Shown here piece after piece: positions 1-8,932 of a stretch of DNA of 64,000 nucleotides (its first letter is position 1; the number at the start of each line of letters is the position of its first letter). The notes beneath the pieces are model-generated. The model made no database searches. It worked only from the letters and a program-made list of their open reading frames with translations, and was not told the origin of the DNA. Origin of the DNA: Bacillota bacterium (GTDB lineage Bacteria > Bacillota > Clostridia > Peptostreptococcales > Anaerovoracaceae); contig JAAWDM010000041.1 in assembly GCA_022793795.1 (NCBI GenBank), forward strand, positions 1-64,000, in the 5' to 3' direction. A program made the position numbers and the translations under genes.

Positions 1-106
1 ATAATTTGAAAGATATTCATTGTAGGACGCTAATTTTGTGTGGCAAGAAAGATAATAATAATTTTATACACAAATTTCATGGAAAAAATCGCGAAAAAGC
101 CTTGTT

Positions 107-135
107 TTGCAAAGAAAGCTATGATATAGTATAAA
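107..135 (+). promoter_or_regulatory. Probable rpmE promoter
   Basis: TTGCAA and TATAAA are separated by 17 bp, about 70 bp upstream of the rpmE start. This matches a sigma-A type promoter. No other gene start lies between it and rpmE. Confidence 0.6.
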
Positions 136-205
136 GGCTGTAAAGGATTGCAGCAGAGATAAAAAATATGCAAAGGCAGGCGCCGGAGCAGGAAAGAGGC
201 AAAAC

Positions 206-406
206 ATGAAGGAAGGAATCCATCCTGATTACAAGGAATGTAAAGTAACTTGCGCATGTGGTAACACGTTTGTTACGCGGTCAATTAAAGAAGAATTAAG
301 ACTTGACGTATGCTCAGCTTGTCATCCGTTCTTCACCGGTCAGCAGAAGTTTATCAACAGAGGCGGCCGTGTTGAGAAATTTAAGAACAAATACAACCTT
401 GATTAA
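206..406 (+). CDS. rpmE: 50S ribosomal protein L31 (zinc-binding type)
   Basis: This 66-residue protein has the full length and pattern of bacterial L31 and sits on the large ribosomal subunit near the central protuberance. Four cysteines at positions 16, 18, 36 and 39 form the zinc site of the C+ type, in contrast to the cysteine-free type made under zinc starvation. The C-terminal part ([10 protein letters not shown]) is characteristic. An AGGAAAGAGG-like site precedes the ATG. The gene is monocistronic: it has its own promoter and is followed within 10 bp by an intrinsic terminator. Confidence 0.97.
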   Translation: MKEGIHPDYKECKVTCACGNTFVTRSIKEELRLDVCSACHPFFTGQQKFINRGGRVEKFKNKYNLD

Positions 407-415
407 TCAAAAAAC

Positions 416-443
416 AAAAACCGGAGAGTTTTCCGGTTTTTTT
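416..443 (+). terminator. Intrinsic terminator after rpmE
   Basis: AAAACCGGA pairs with TCCGGTTTT around a 6-nt loop, and the 3' arm runs into a T tract. Confidence 0.85.
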
Positions 444-495
444 GTTAGGAAAGGCGCATGGAAAGGACTTGGGCGAAGAGATGAAGGAAAAGATC

Positions 496-1542
496 ATGAA
501 AAAAACAGGCAAAGGAAAGATGATGCGGTGTTTTTTAACAATGATTATGGCGATGACCATGGTTGGCATCAGTACCATAAGCGGGTTTGCGGAGGTGGTT
601 TCTTTGGAGGACACCTGGGAAGGGATTAAATATTCTCAGGCAGCTATCCTGTATGAAGCCACTACAGACACAGTTTTGTACGAAAAGGATGCAGATGTAC
701 AGCGGTCTCCGGCCAGTATGACTAAGGTAATGACAGCTATCATCGTTTTGGAACAGAATCCTAATTTGGAAGGAGAACTGACTGTCAATCCAAAGGCTGT
801 AAAGCACTATTATTGCAGCAGCATGGAGATGACTCACCTGGAAGCGGGAGAGGTGATCTCCTATGAGGATTGTATGAATTATATGCTGATTCCGTCAGCC
901 AATGAGGCAGCCACAGCTTTTGCTTTTGAACTGGGAGACGGAGATATCCACAATTTCATCGACATGATGAATGAAAAGGCCAAGGAGCTGGGGTGTGAAA
1001 GCACCAGTTTCCAAGACCCAACTGGAATCTCTCCTCATTTGACCACAGCAAGAGATATGGTAAAAATCGTCCAGTATGCTATGACCTTTGATAAGTTCAG
1101 GGAAATCGTAGGCAAGGGTCAGGGAACTGTACCGGCTTCCAATAAACGGGATAAGAGTTTCGACTATTATACCACCAACTATGTATCCTTCCCGGATGAC
1201 CGTTATGAGTGTCCGTATACCCAGTACATGAAGGGCGTTAAAACCGGATATACGCCGGCAGCTGGCTGGTGCTTCGCTGGCTGTATGGAAAGAGACGGCC
1301 TAGTCTATTATTCGGTAGTCATGGGCGGCGAGTTGCAGGAGTATACTGATGGAGAGCGGGTCATTCAAGGAGATTTCATTGATACCATCAATCTGTATCG
1401 GATGACCGATGGGGTGACCAAGGAGGACCTTGAGGCTATGCATCCAGTCACTGTACCGGTGTGGCTTGTGGCAGTGGTCGGCGGCGTGCTTTCCGCTATG
1501 ATCGTCTATGTGGTGGCAAGAAAACGGAGAAGAAATCAATAA
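496..1542 (+). CDS. D-alanyl-D-alanine carboxypeptidase (PBP5/DacF family)
   Basis: This is a penicillin-binding serine peptidase that trims the terminal D-Ala from peptidoglycan stem peptides at the outer face of the membrane. From the chosen ATG the order is a Sec signal peptide (about 1-32), SMTK with nucleophile Ser74, SAN at 134-136 and KTG at 249-251, which are the three S11 catalytic motifs. A C-terminal hydrophobic anchor (VPVWLVAVVGGVL) ends in basic residues. The ORF opens further upstream (TTG at 442 or ATG at 481), but ATG 496 has an AAGGAAA site at good spacing and gives a clean signal peptide. The usual long PBP5-C domain is short here: the protein has 348 residues against about 380-440 in the family. 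Whether it acts in vegetative or sporulation peptidoglycan cannot be told. Confidence 0.92.
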   Translation: MKKTGKGKMMRCFLTMIMAMTMVGISTISGFAEVVSLEDTWEGIKYSQAAILYEATTDTVLYEKDADVQRSPASMTKVMTAIIVLEQNPNLEGELTVNPKAVKHYYCSSMEMTHLEAGEVISYEDCMNYMLIPSANEAATAFAFELGDGDIHNFIDMMNEKAKELGCESTSFQDPTGISPHLTTARDMVKIVQYAMTFDKFREIVGKGQGTVPASNKRDKSFDYYTTNYVSFPDDRYECPYTQYMKGVKTGYTPAAGWCFAGCMERDGLVYYSVVMGGELQEYTDGERVIQGDFIDTINLYRMTDGVTKEDLEAMHPVTVPVWLVAVVGGVLSAMIVYVVARKRRRNQ

Positions 1543-1557
1543 ACTTTTATACATAGA

Positions 1558-1590
1558 GGGCGTCGCATGAATGGTGCGGCGTCTTCTTTT
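1558..1590 (+). terminator. Probable terminator after the carboxypeptidase gene
   Basis: GGCGTCGCA and TGCGGCGTC pair, with two G-U pairs, around a short loop, followed by TTCTTTT. Confidence 0.6.
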
Positions 1591-1633
1591 GTCAGGCGTC
1601 AAAAATCGGTTGGTGGGCGGTGGAAGCTGCTTT

Positions 1634-1819
1634 GTTGGCTGACTAGGCAAAATCAAAGGAAACAGCCAACAGAAATTACAATAATTTACATATTTTGGGC
1701 TGAATTTGATGTAAAACAGGGTGAATGTTGGCTTTTTGATGTAGATTGAAAAATTTAGCCAACATATTTTTTAAAATTGTTGTACATTTTTTGCGAATCA
1801 AGCCCAAAAGCCAACGCGT
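1634..1819. repeat. Cluster of GTTGGCT/AGCCAAC words in alternating orientation
   Basis: The heptamer GTTGGCT or its complement occurs five times in the spacer before prfA: 1634 (+), 1664 (-), 1727 (+), 1757 (-) and 1809 (-). The first four form two inverted pairs with the same 30-bp start-to-start spacing, and their stems extend to 8-9 bp. The last word lies in AAAAGCCAACGCGT, which recurs exactly at 28208. The rest of the 400-bp spacer holds no credible gene. Function is unknown. Confidence 0.6.
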
Positions 1820-1874
1820 CCCCGCCTGCGCCGGCTTTCCTTTCGAAGAAGCTGAAGGGATCCGCGTATAACGG

Positions 1875-1903
1875 TTGATTCTATGGGAATATTTTGATAT
1901 AAT
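1875..1903 (+). promoter_or_regulatory. Probable prfA promoter
   Basis: TTGATT and TATAAT with a 17-bp spacer, 49 bp before the prfA ATG. Confidence 0.65.
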
Positions 1904-1951
1904 AAACCATGTATGTGAAGAAGTATATAAAGAGATTTCAAGGAGATTGCC

Positions 1952-3013
1952 ATGTTTGACAAATTGGATTTTATATTGGAAAAATATGAAGAGCTGTCTA
2001 TGAAGGTTTCTGATCCAGATGTGATAAATAACCAACCGTTATGGCAGAAGCATATTAAAGAGATGGGGGAAATGGAGCCCATCGTGAATAAATACAGAGA
2101 ATACAAAAAAGCCAAGGAAAGCGTTGCCGAGGCCAAGGAAATGCTGGAATCCGGCGATGAGGAGTTGCGGGAACTGGCGAAGATGGAACTTTCCGATTTA
2201 GAGGACCGGATTCCTGTGATGGAAGATGAGCTGAAGATTTTGCTCCTTCCAAAAGACCCTAACGATGAGAAGAACGTTATCCTGGAAGTGCGGGCAGGAA
2301 CCGGCGGCGAGGAAGCTGCCCTATTTGCACAGGACCTTTTGCGTATGTATTTGAGGTATGCAGAGAGAAGGGGATGGAAGGCGGAAATCATGGATGCCAA
2401 CGATACGGGTATCGGTGGGATTAAGGAGGCCAGCGTCATGATCCGCGGACGGGGCGCTTACTCTCGGATGAAGTACGAAAGCGGCACCCACAGGGTACAG
2501 CGTGTGCCGGAAACTGAGTCCTCCGGCAGAATTCACACTTCGGCAGCCACTGTGGCGGTACTGCCGGAAGTGGATGATGTGGAAGTAGAAATCAATCCAA
2601 ACGATGTAAGAGTGGATGTATACCGTTCATCAGGTAACGGCGGTCAGTGTGTAAACACCACCGATTCAGCGGTTCGGCTGACCCATCTGCCAACAGGCCT
2701 GGTGGTCACCTGTCAAGATGAAAAATCTCAGATTAAGAATAAGGATAAGGCCTTTAAAGTGCTTCGCTCTCGGCTTTATGATATGAAGCTGCAGGAACAA
2801 AATGCAGAGATTTCAGCAGAGCGGAGAAGTCAGGTGGGTTCCGGCGACCGAAGCGAACGAATTAGAACTTACAACTTCCCACAGGGCAGGGTCACTGACC
2901 ACAGAATCGGCATGACCATCTACAAACTGGACAGTTTTTTAGACGGTGAAATCGACGAGATTGTGGATGGCCTCATCACCAGCGACCAGGCTGAGAAGAT
3001 GAAAAATTTCTAA
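1952..3013 (+). CDS. prfA: Peptide chain release factor 1
   Basis: RF1 recognises UAA and UAG and triggers hydrolysis of peptidyl-tRNA on the ribosome. The 353-residue protein has the usual length. It shows the stop-codon recognition loop of PxT form ([10 protein letters not shown]), as opposed to the SPF of RF2, and the catalytic GGQ in [15 protein letters not shown]. The start ATG follows AAGGAGATTGCC. The gene is followed 22 bp later by the tsaC-type gene. In many Firmicutes prfA lies next to prmC and tsaC; no prmC is present here. Confidence 0.97.
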   Translation: MFDKLDFILEKYEELSMKVSDPDVINNQPLWQKHIKEMGEMEPIVNKYREYKKAKESVAEAKEMLESGDEELRELAKMELSDLEDRIPVMEDELKILLLPKDPNDEKNVILEVRAGTGGEEAALFAQDLLRMYLRYAERRGWKAEIMDANDTGIGGIKEASVMIRGRGAYSRMKYESGTHRVQRVPETESSGRIHTSAATVAVLPEVDDVEVEINPNDVRVDVYRSSGNGGQCVNTTDSAVRLTHLPTGLVVTCQDEKSQIKNKDKAFKVLRSRLYDMKLQEQNAEISAERRSQVGSGDRSERIRTYNFPQGRVTDHRIGMTIYKLDSFLDGEIDEIVDGLITSDQAEKMKNF

Positions 3014-3035
3014 AGAAATCGAGATGAAATAACCA

Positions 3036-4103
3036 ATGGAGAAAAAAGAAACCATTCTTTTGGGTACTGGAGAGGAGGACATTCTCCGGGCGGCCCAGAT
3101 TTTACAGGAAGGAGGCCTGGTGGCCTTTCCAACAGAGACCGTGTATGGTCTTGGGGCAAACGCCTTAGACGAGGAAGCTGCAGCAAAGATTTATGCGGCT
3201 AAGGGACGTCCAAGTGATAATCCCATGATTGTTCATATCGGGTCGAAAGAAGAACTTGGAGGACTTACAGATACCATTACAGAGGATATGGAGCGGCTCA
3301 TGGAGGCATTTTGGCCTGGGCCGCTGACCATGGTTGTCCCTGCAAAATCCATAGTGCCAAAGGTCACTACTGGCGGCCTTACCACTGTGGCGGTCCGCTT
3401 TCCTGTTCATCCCACAGCCCAGGCGCTGATCAAAGCCAGCGGGATTCCCATTGCAGCGCCCAGCGCCAATGCATCAGGAAGGCCAAGCCCTACAGAAGCC
3501 ATACATGTGATAGATGACCTAAATGGACGTATCGATGGGGTTATCATGGGCGATTCATGTGAAATCGGCATCGAATCGACGGTGGTGGATATGACGGAAG
3601 AAACACCGGCTATTTTAAGGCCAGGACTTCTGACTCGGGAGCAGCTTGAAAAGGCCCTGGGAAAACCGGTTGCCATTGACCCAGCTTTGCTGGAAAAACC
3701 TGATTTTGTCAGGACAAACCAGGAAGGACAGCAATCTCGGGGACTGGAGGAAGGCCTTTTGGAAGGGGAAAGAAACCTCAAGCCAAAATCACCGGGAATG
3801 AAATACCGCCATTATGCGCCAAAAGCGGAGATGATTATTTTGCGGGGAGAGCCGGAAAAGGTGAAACTGGCCATGGCAGAAGAAAAGATGAAGCGGGCAG
3901 AACAGGGACAAAAGGTGGGGGTCATCTTTTATGACGACCAGGACCCAGTTCGGGCAGCCCACGACTTTTTCGCCCAGCTTCGCGCTTTTGATAAAACCGG
4001 TGTGGATGTAATTTTCGCTGCAGCCCTCGAAGAGGACGGCGTGGGGTTCGCAGTGATGAATCGGATGATTAAATCAGCAGGGTATCACATTATAGACGTT
4101 TAA
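3036..4103 (+). CDS. tsaC: L-threonylcarbamoyladenylate synthase (Sua5 type)
   Basis: The enzyme makes threonylcarbamoyl-AMP from threonine, bicarbonate and ATP, the first step of t6A37 modification of ANN-decoding tRNAs. The N-terminal YrdC/SUA5 domain (about 10-205) carries FPTETVYGLGANA, a KGRPSDNP loop and APSANASGRPSPT. The remaining ~150 residues form the separate C-terminal Sua5 domain, joined by a linker containing SPGMKYRHYAPKA. This is therefore the long Sua5 form, not the short TsaC. Its position after prfA fits a translation-fidelity cluster. The gene has no clear promoter of its own. Confidence 0.95.
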   Translation: MEKKETILLGTGEEDILRAAQILQEGGLVAFPTETVYGLGANALDEEAAAKIYAAKGRPSDNPMIVHIGSKEELGGLTDTITEDMERLMEAFWPGPLTMVVPAKSIVPKVTTGGLTTVAVRFPVHPTAQALIKASGIPIAAPSANASGRPSPTEAIHVIDDLNGRIDGVIMGDSCEIGIESTVVDMTEETPAILRPGLLTREQLEKALGKPVAIDPALLEKPDFVRTNQEGQQSRGLEEGLLEGERNLKPKSPGMKYRHYAPKAEMIILRGEPEKVKLAMAEEKMKRAEQGQKVGVIFYDDQDPVRAAHDFFAQLRAFDKTGVDVIFAAALEEDGVGFAVMNRMIKSAGYHIIDV

Positions 4104-4126
4104 AATATGGTTTAGGAGGCAGAGAT

Positions 4127-4558
4127 ATGAAAATTGCAGTGGCCAGCGACCATGGTGGTTATGTGCTAAAAGAAGCAGTAAAGGCCCATTTGATAGAGAA
4201 AAATATAGAAGTAATCGACCTTGGAACTGATTCAGAAGGGTCGGTGGATTATCCGACTTTCGGTAAAGCTTGCGGAGAGGCGATCGCTGACGGCAAGGCG
4301 GATTTAGGCGTGGTGGTTTGCGGCACCGGAATTGGAATTTCCATTGCAGCCAATAAGGTGAAGGGCGTTCGCTGTGGGCTATGTACATCTGTGGAGATGG
4401 CGCGGCTGACCAAACAGCACAACAATGCCAATATATTAGCCCTGGGCGGCAGAACCACCGAAGAGAACCTGGCGATGGAGATTGTGGACACCTGGCTGAA
4501 TACTGAATTTGAAGGCGGCAGACACCAGAGACGGGTGGACATGCTGGATCAGATGTAG
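4127..4558 (+). CDS. rpiB: Ribose-5-phosphate isomerase B
   Basis: This enzyme interconverts ribose 5-phosphate and ribulose 5-phosphate in the cytoplasmic pentose phosphate pathway. The 143-residue RpiB/LacAB fold starts with the typical MKIAVASDHGGY and carries the catalytic cysteine in VVCGTGIGISIAANK. It then shows RCGLC and NNANILALGGR. TAGGAGG precedes the ATG. It is probably co-transcribed with the tsaC gene 23 bp upstream and with upp downstream. A LacA/LacB galactose-6-phosphate isomerase is less likely because the gene is single and lies next to upp. Confidence 0.95.
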   Translation: MKIAVASDHGGYVLKEAVKAHLIEKNIEVIDLGTDSEGSVDYPTFGKACGEAIADGKADLGVVVCGTGIGISIAANKVKGVRCGLCTSVEMARLTKQHNNANILALGGRTTEENLAMEIVDTWLNTEFEGGRHQRRVDMLDQM

Positions 4559-4641
4559 GACAGCAGGAAATAATATATAAACGCATAACGACATAATGAA
4601 GAAAAATAAGCGGCAGCAGAGGCTGGCAGAAAGAGGGAAAA

Positions 4642-5271
4642 ATGGGCAAGGTATACGTATTCGATCATCCGTTAATTCAACATAAGACAGCGCTTATGAG
4701 AAAGACCGATACCACAGTAAAGGAATTTCGGGAATTGGCCAAGGAAGTGGCCATGCTCATGGGTTTTGAAGCCACCAGAGATTTGGAACTGGAAGAAGTG
4801 GAAATTGAGACGCCGATTTGCAAGGCTAAGATGAAGATGCTCAAGGGTGAGGATATCGCCATTGTACCGATTCTTCGGGCAGGACTGGGTTTTGTAGACG
4901 GAATGTTGGCTCTGGTACCCAATGCCAAGGTGGGACATGTGGGACTGTATCGGGATCCGGAAACCCATCAGCCAGTAGAGTATTATTGCAAGCTGCCTAA
5001 GGATATTGAAAAGAGAAAAATATTCGTAGTCGACCCAATGCTGGCCACCGGAGGTTCTGCTGTGGCTGCCATCGATTTTATTAAACAACGGGGCGGAAAG
5101 GATATCGTGTTTATGTGTCTTATCGCAGCGCCGGAGGGTATTGAGGCGCTGCAAAAGTCTCACCCTGACGTGGATATTTATATTGCGGCAAAGGATGAAA
5201 AGCTCAACGAACATGCCTATATCGTACCAGGCCTTGGCGATGCAGGAGATAGACTTTACGGGACGAAATAG
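4642..5271 (+). CDS. upp: Uracil phosphoribosyltransferase
   Basis: This salvage enzyme joins uracil to PRPP to give UMP. The 209-residue length is standard. The N-terminal [19 protein letters not shown] and the PRPP-binding loop [10 protein letters not shown] are diagnostic, and [16 protein letters not shown] is the typical uracil-binding C-terminus. It lies 83 bp after rpiB with a GAAAGAGGG ribosome binding site. Confidence 0.97.
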   Translation: MGKVYVFDHPLIQHKTALMRKTDTTVKEFRELAKEVAMLMGFEATRDLELEEVEIETPICKAKMKMLKGEDIAIVPILRAGLGFVDGMLALVPNAKVGHVGLYRDPETHQPVEYYCKLPKDIEKRKIFVVDPMLATGGSAVAAIDFIKQRGGKDIVFMCLIAAPEGIEALQKSHPDVDIYIAAKDEKLNEHAYIVPGLGDAGDRLYGTK

Positions 5272-5310
5272 AGAAGAAACAGAGACGAGATAATGGGAGG
5301 ATAGAAAGTC

Positions 5311-6648
5311 ATGAATTTTGATTTTATACCGGACAACGTAAGCGCTCATGACAATGTTTACGATGTGCTGAAGGAGAGAGGTTTTATCGAGCAGTCCACC
5401 GACGAGGAAAAGGTGCGGGAGCTTTTACAAAATGAAAAGGTAAAGTTTTATATTGGGTTTGACCCCACGGCGGATTGCCTTCACGTAGGCCATTTCATGC
5501 AGGTTATCATCATGATGTATATGCAGAAGTTTGGTCATACCCCAGTGGTACTTATCGGTGGCGGCACCGGCATGGTGGGAGATCCTTCGGGAAGAACCGA
5601 CATGCGGCAGATGATGACCATCGATACTATCGAGCATAACTGCAACCAATTCAAGCAGCTCTTTGACCGGTTTATCGACTTTGATGAGGAGTGGGAATAC
5701 GTGGGGAATGAAGGAGTTTACGTTCCAGGCCATGAAACGAAAAAGCCAGAGCCAGGCAAGGCTGTGGCAGTCAATAACGCTCGTTGGCTCCGTCCGCTGA
5801 ATTATATTGAGTTCGTGCGGGAAATTGGCTCTTCCTTTAATGTAAATACCATGCTTCGGGCTGAGTGTTTCAAACAGAGAATGGAGAGAGAAGGAGGCCT
5901 GACTTTCTTTGAACTGAACTATATGCTGATGCAGAGTTACGATTTCATGGTCATGGCCAGAGATTTTGATGTAAAGATTCAGTTTGGCGGCAACGACCAG
6001 TGGTCTAATATCATCGGCGGTGTAGAGTTGGCCAGAAAGAAACTGGGTAAGGAGGTTTACGGTATGACCTTCTCCCTGCTGACCAATTCAGAAGGCAAGA
6101 AGATGGGTAAGACGGCTAAGGGCGCTCTGTGGCTCAGTCCGGAAAAGACCAGCCCTTATGAGTTCTTTCAGTATTGGAGAAATGTTGGGGATGCTGATGT
6201 GAACAAGTGTCTTAGGATGCTGACCTTCCTGCCAATGGAGGAGGTTAACCGCCTGTCTGCTTTGGAAGGAGCGGAGATTAACAAGGCTAAGGAGATTCTG
6301 GCTTACGAAGTGACCAAGTTGGTTCACGGCGAAGAGGAGGCTAAGAAGGCTCTGGATGGAGCCCGGGCAGCTTTTAGCGGTGGTGGAAGTATGGAAAATG
6401 TGCCGACCACTGTCATAGCTCGTCAGGAGTTTGCCGGCGAAGGTATGGGCGTGGTCAATCTGATTCGTCAGCTGGGTCTGGTGCCGAGCAACGGCGAAGG
6501 TTTCAGAACCATCGAGCAAGGCGGCCTGACCGTAGGCGGAAACAAGGTCACTGATAAGAAGATGATGATTACCGAGGATCTGTTTGAAGACGGCAAGTTG
6601 CTGATTCAAAAAGGCAAGAAAAAGTTCCATATGGTGGAGTTGGGATAG
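5311..6648 (+). CDS. tyrS: Tyrosyl-tRNA synthetase
   Basis: This class I aminoacyl-tRNA synthetase charges tRNA-Tyr. HVGH (HIGH motif) occurs in [19 protein letters not shown] replaces KMSKS, and the tyrosine pocket GGNDQWSNI is intact. A C-terminal S4 RNA-binding domain (about 365-440, [10 protein letters not shown]) completes the 445-residue protein. Unlike many Firmicute tyrS genes it has no T-box leader: only 39 bp separate it from upp, so it probably depends on the upstream promoter. A strong terminator follows. Confidence 0.96.
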   Translation: MNFDFIPDNVSAHDNVYDVLKERGFIEQSTDEEKVRELLQNEKVKFYIGFDPTADCLHVGHFMQVIIMMYMQKFGHTPVVLIGGGTGMVGDPSGRTDMRQMMTIDTIEHNCNQFKQLFDRFIDFDEEWEYVGNEGVYVPGHETKKPEPGKAVAVNNARWLRPLNYIEFVREIGSSFNVNTMLRAECFKQRMEREGGLTFFELNYMLMQSYDFMVMARDFDVKIQFGGNDQWSNIIGGVELARKKLGKEVYGMTFSLLTNSEGKKMGKTAKGALWLSPEKTSPYEFFQYWRNVGDADVNKCLRMLTFLPMEEVNRLSALEGAEINKAKEILAYEVTKLVHGEEEAKKALDGARAAFSGGGSMENVPTTVIARQEFAGEGMGVVNLIRQLGLVPSNGEGFRTIEQGGLTVGGNKVTDKKMMITEDLFEDGKLLIQKGKKKFHMVELG

Positions 6649-6683
6649 AAATCGTCTGGGTAGAATAGGATACAATAGATCGG

Positions 6684-6716
6684 GAGGGTGTCGCATGAAC
6701 GCGACGCCCTCTTTTT
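6684..6716 (+). terminator. Intrinsic terminator after tyrS
   Basis: GAGGGTGTCGC and GCGACGCCCTC pair around a 6-nt loop and are followed by TTTTT. Confidence 0.9.
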
Positions 6717-6750
6717 AACTGGTTAACTGAATTTATGAACTAAGAAAGTA

Positions 6751-7045
6751 TATGCACCCTATATTCATGTCTTTTTAAGGCCTTATGTGAAGATGGCGTG
6801 AAGAAATTCGATATTTTTTTATATGCGGGATTTTTATCGAATATCTATGAAGGAAAGGGAATCCTTTTCTTTGGGGAAAGATTCCCTACGCCAGAATCCA
6901 GTTTCGAAAACAACATGAGAGGACTGGATTCTGATTGATAGTCAATGTACGGACAAAAAAACCATCAAAATGCAGTATAAATATTTGTTTAATAGAAATA
7001 ATATGCAAAATTGAAAATTGGCTTCGATGTTTTTTGAAATTATAG
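6751..7045. ncRNA. Structured intergenic element, copy 1 (candidate RNA or mobile palindromic element)
   Basis: This ~295-bp stretch aligns end to end with 38544-38840 although the flanks do not match. Conserved blocks include TATGCAC...TATATTCATG, GTGAAG, CGCCAGAATCC and AAATGCAGTATAAATATTT. Three stems are conserved: ATTCGATA/TATCGAAT (6806/6835), GGGAATC/GATTCCC (6857/6880) and CAGAATCCAGT/ACTGGATTCTG (6892/6923). The last differs from copy 2 by paired changes, which supports a folded molecule. It has no conserved reading frame. Strand and function are unknown; it lies just before the promoter of the glycine riboswitch. Confidence 0.6.
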
Positions 7046-7135
7046 TCAAAAAATAGAATTCGCAAAAAGGGAAGTGGATATAGAAGGTTTATGAGTTCTT
7101 GGGCCGAGAGTAAAATTGGTGATCCATTTTCCCCG

Positions 7136-7165
7136 TTGACAGGGCTTAATTGGCCGTGGTATACT
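7136..7165 (+). promoter_or_regulatory. Promoter of the glycine riboswitch operon
   Basis: A perfect TTGACA and TATACT are separated by 18 bp, just before the riboswitch. Confidence 0.8.
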
Positions 7166-7177
7166 TGGCGTGCAGCT

Positions 7178-7384
7178 GGATGAAGGAGACGGGAGAGCGC
7201 ATGTTGGATGCCGCCGAAGGGGCAAAACTCTCAGGCAAAAGAACCGTTTTCGGACAGCCCTCTGGAAAGCAATAAGCACCGATGAAGCAATTTCGATTTG
7301 CCATGGAAGCTGGAAGGACCGAAAGGTCAGACGCCAAAGTTTCAGGTTGAAAAGAAAGAATCTTTCAGGTAAAGAGACAGAGTG
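7178..7384 (+). promoter_or_regulatory. Tandem glycine riboswitch
   Basis: Two consecutive gcvT-type aptamers are visible. The first contains GCCGCCGAAGGGGCAAAA then CTCTCAGGCAAAAGAACCG. The linker GGACAGCCCTCTGGAAAGC leads to the second, with CACCGATGAAGCAA and CTTTCAGGTAAAGAGACAG. These are the conserved core blocks of the family. The ribosome binding site of the downstream channel gene lies about 20 nt after the second aptamer. No strong terminator is seen between them, so control may be translational or on-type. Confidence 0.92.
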
Positions 7385-7419
7385 AAACTTTTGATATTTG
7401 CTTCAGGAGGTATTTTTTC

Positions 7420-8130
7420 ATGTCTGCATATATTTCCTTTATGCTGGAAATCGTGGGAACTGTTGCCTTTTCTGTGTCAGGAGCAATCTTGGGGCTAAAA
7501 AGGCAGATGGATATTTTAGGGATTGCCATTTTAGGGCTTACCACAGCGGTGGGAGGCGGTGTGATTCGCGACCTGATTTTGGGGATTACGCCGCCCAATA
7601 CCTTTCGGAATCCAGTTTATGCGGTGGTGGCAATCATTACAGCCATTATAGTGTGTACGCCGTGGGTACAGAGACTCTTTGACAGAATGCACATGATGTA
7701 TGAGATTACCATGTTTCTCATGGATTCCATAGGACTTGGAATTTTTACGGTGGTGGGTATTAGTACAGCTTACAGCGTGTCCAGTTCCTTTGGATTGTTT
7801 TTGCTGGTCTTTGTGGGTACGGTGACTGGCGTGGGCGGCGGCCTCATGCGGGACGTGATGGCCTCGGAGCCGCCCTATATCTTTACAAAACATTTTTATG
7901 CCAGTGCGTCTCTCTTTGGAGCTATTGTATGTGCATTGCTGTGGCCTGTCATAGGTGAAAGCTGGGCCATGATTCTGGGTACAGCGGTGGTAGTGGCGCT
8001 GCGTATTTTGGCTGCGGTTTTCCGTTGGAGCTTGCCAAAGCCAGGGGTAGTACAGGCAAAGAAGGTGCAGGCAGAAAAAGAGGTAACGGCTGCAATCGAG
8101 ACAGAACTGGAGGAACGACAGGTTTCGTAA
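7420..8130 (+). CDS. TRIC/UPF0126 family channel, probable glycine transporter
   Basis: This is a 236-residue integral membrane protein with about seven transmembrane segments. It has the duplicated TRIC half-motif: GGGVIRDLILGITPP in the first repeat and GGGLMRDVMASEPP in the second. Proteins of this Pfam family (PF03458) are commonly found behind glycine riboswitches, which led to the glycine-transporter label; here the riboswitch lies 35 bp upstream, which fits. The C-terminal tail is charged and cytoplasmic. AGGAGG at 7405 sets the start. Export versus import of glycine cannot be decided from sequence. Confidence 0.9.
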   Translation: MSAYISFMLEIVGTVAFSVSGAILGLKRQMDILGIAILGLTTAVGGGVIRDLILGITPPNTFRNPVYAVVAIITAIIVCTPWVQRLFDRMHMMYEITMFLMDSIGLGIFTVVGISTAYSVSSSFGLFLLVFVGTVTGVGGGLMRDVMASEPPYIFTKHFYASASLFGAIVCALLWPVIGESWAMILGTAVVVALRILAAVFRWSLPKPGVVQAKKVQAEKEVTAAIETELEERQVS

Positions 8131-8173
8131 TAGCTTTATGATAATAGATATGCAAAACAGTGGAGCGAGGAAA

Positions 8174-8932
8174 ATGGAAAATAAAAGATGGTACCGCAAA
8201 GGTCTTAAAAATGGTATACCTATTGGCCTTGGATATTTTGCGGTGGGATTTACTTTGGGAATTGCGGCAAAGGAGGCTGGCATTGACGCTGTACAGATGG
8301 GCCTCATGTCTTTGCTCATGAATGCTTCGGCCGGGCAGTTTGCGGTGATTACCATCGTGGCGGGGCAGGCAGGTTATGTGACCATGATTTTAACCCAGCT
8401 TGTCATCAATATTCGGTATATGCTTATGTCATGTGCATTGTCCCAAAAGATCAGTCCTAAGACGCCCATGTGGCAACGGCTTATCATGGCCAATTATGTG
8501 ACAGACGAGGTATTCGGCATTGCGGTGGCTGTACCGGAGCAACTGAATCCTTTCTATAATTTCGGAGCGGCGACGGTGGCGTCTCCTAGTTGGGCATTGG
8601 GAACAGTCCTTGGAGTGCTGGTGGGGAATATTCTGCCAGCCAGCTTGACCAGCGCCTTGTCAGTGGCTCTTTATGGCATGTTTTTGGCTGTGGTGATTCC
8701 TGCGTCCAAGTCCGACAGGGTAGTGGCAGCGGTGGTTGTCATCTCCATGATTGGAAGCGCGGCTTTTACGTTCCTTCCATATTTTTCCGAGCTTTCTAGC
8801 GGTACCAGAATCATTGTTTTGACTTTGGTGATTGCAGCTGCGGCTGCAGTGGTTTGTCCGGTTCCGGCGGAAAAGATTGCAGGTGGAACGAAAGAAGCTG
8901 AGGAAGAGACAAGAAAGGAGGCGGCCCAATGA
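8174..8932 (+). CDS. azlC: AzlC family branched-chain amino acid exporter, large subunit
   Basis: AzlC with AzlD forms a two-component exporter for branched-chain amino acids or analogues. The 252-residue protein has the family start (GIPIGLGYFAVGFTLGIAAKEAG), SAGQFAVITIVAGQ and NIRYMLMSCALS, with at least six membrane segments. ATG 8174 is preferred over ATG 8138 because GCGAGGAAA precedes it. It starts 43 bp after the TRIC gene, so the glycine riboswitch may control it too; that link is inferred. It overlaps azlD by 4 bp. Confidence 0.9.
   Translation: MENKRWYRKGLKNGIPIGLGYFAVGFTLGIAAKEAGIDAVQMGLMSLLMNASAGQFAVITIVAGQAGYVTMILTQLVINIRYMLMSCALSQKISPKTPMWQRLIMANYVTDEVFGIAVAVPEQLNPFYNFGAATVASPSWALGTVLGVLVGNILPASLTSALSVALYGMFLAVVIPASKSDRVVAAVVVISMIGSAAFTFLPYFSELSSGTRIIVLTLVIAAAAAVVCPVPAEKIAGGTKEAEEETRKEAAQ

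Noticed and set aside
102-118. TTGTTTTGCAAAGAAAG, similar to the 16-mer of the repeat clusters
   Set aside because: The TTGCAA is better explained as the -35 box of the rpmE promoter, and the match is incomplete.
1567-1749. ORF of 60 aa in the prfA upstream spacer
   Set aside because: It overlaps the terminator and the inverted-word cluster and has no ribosome binding site.
7170-7385. ORF of 71 aa on the + strand
   Set aside because: It lies wholly within the tandem glycine riboswitch; the conserved RNA blocks explain the sequence.
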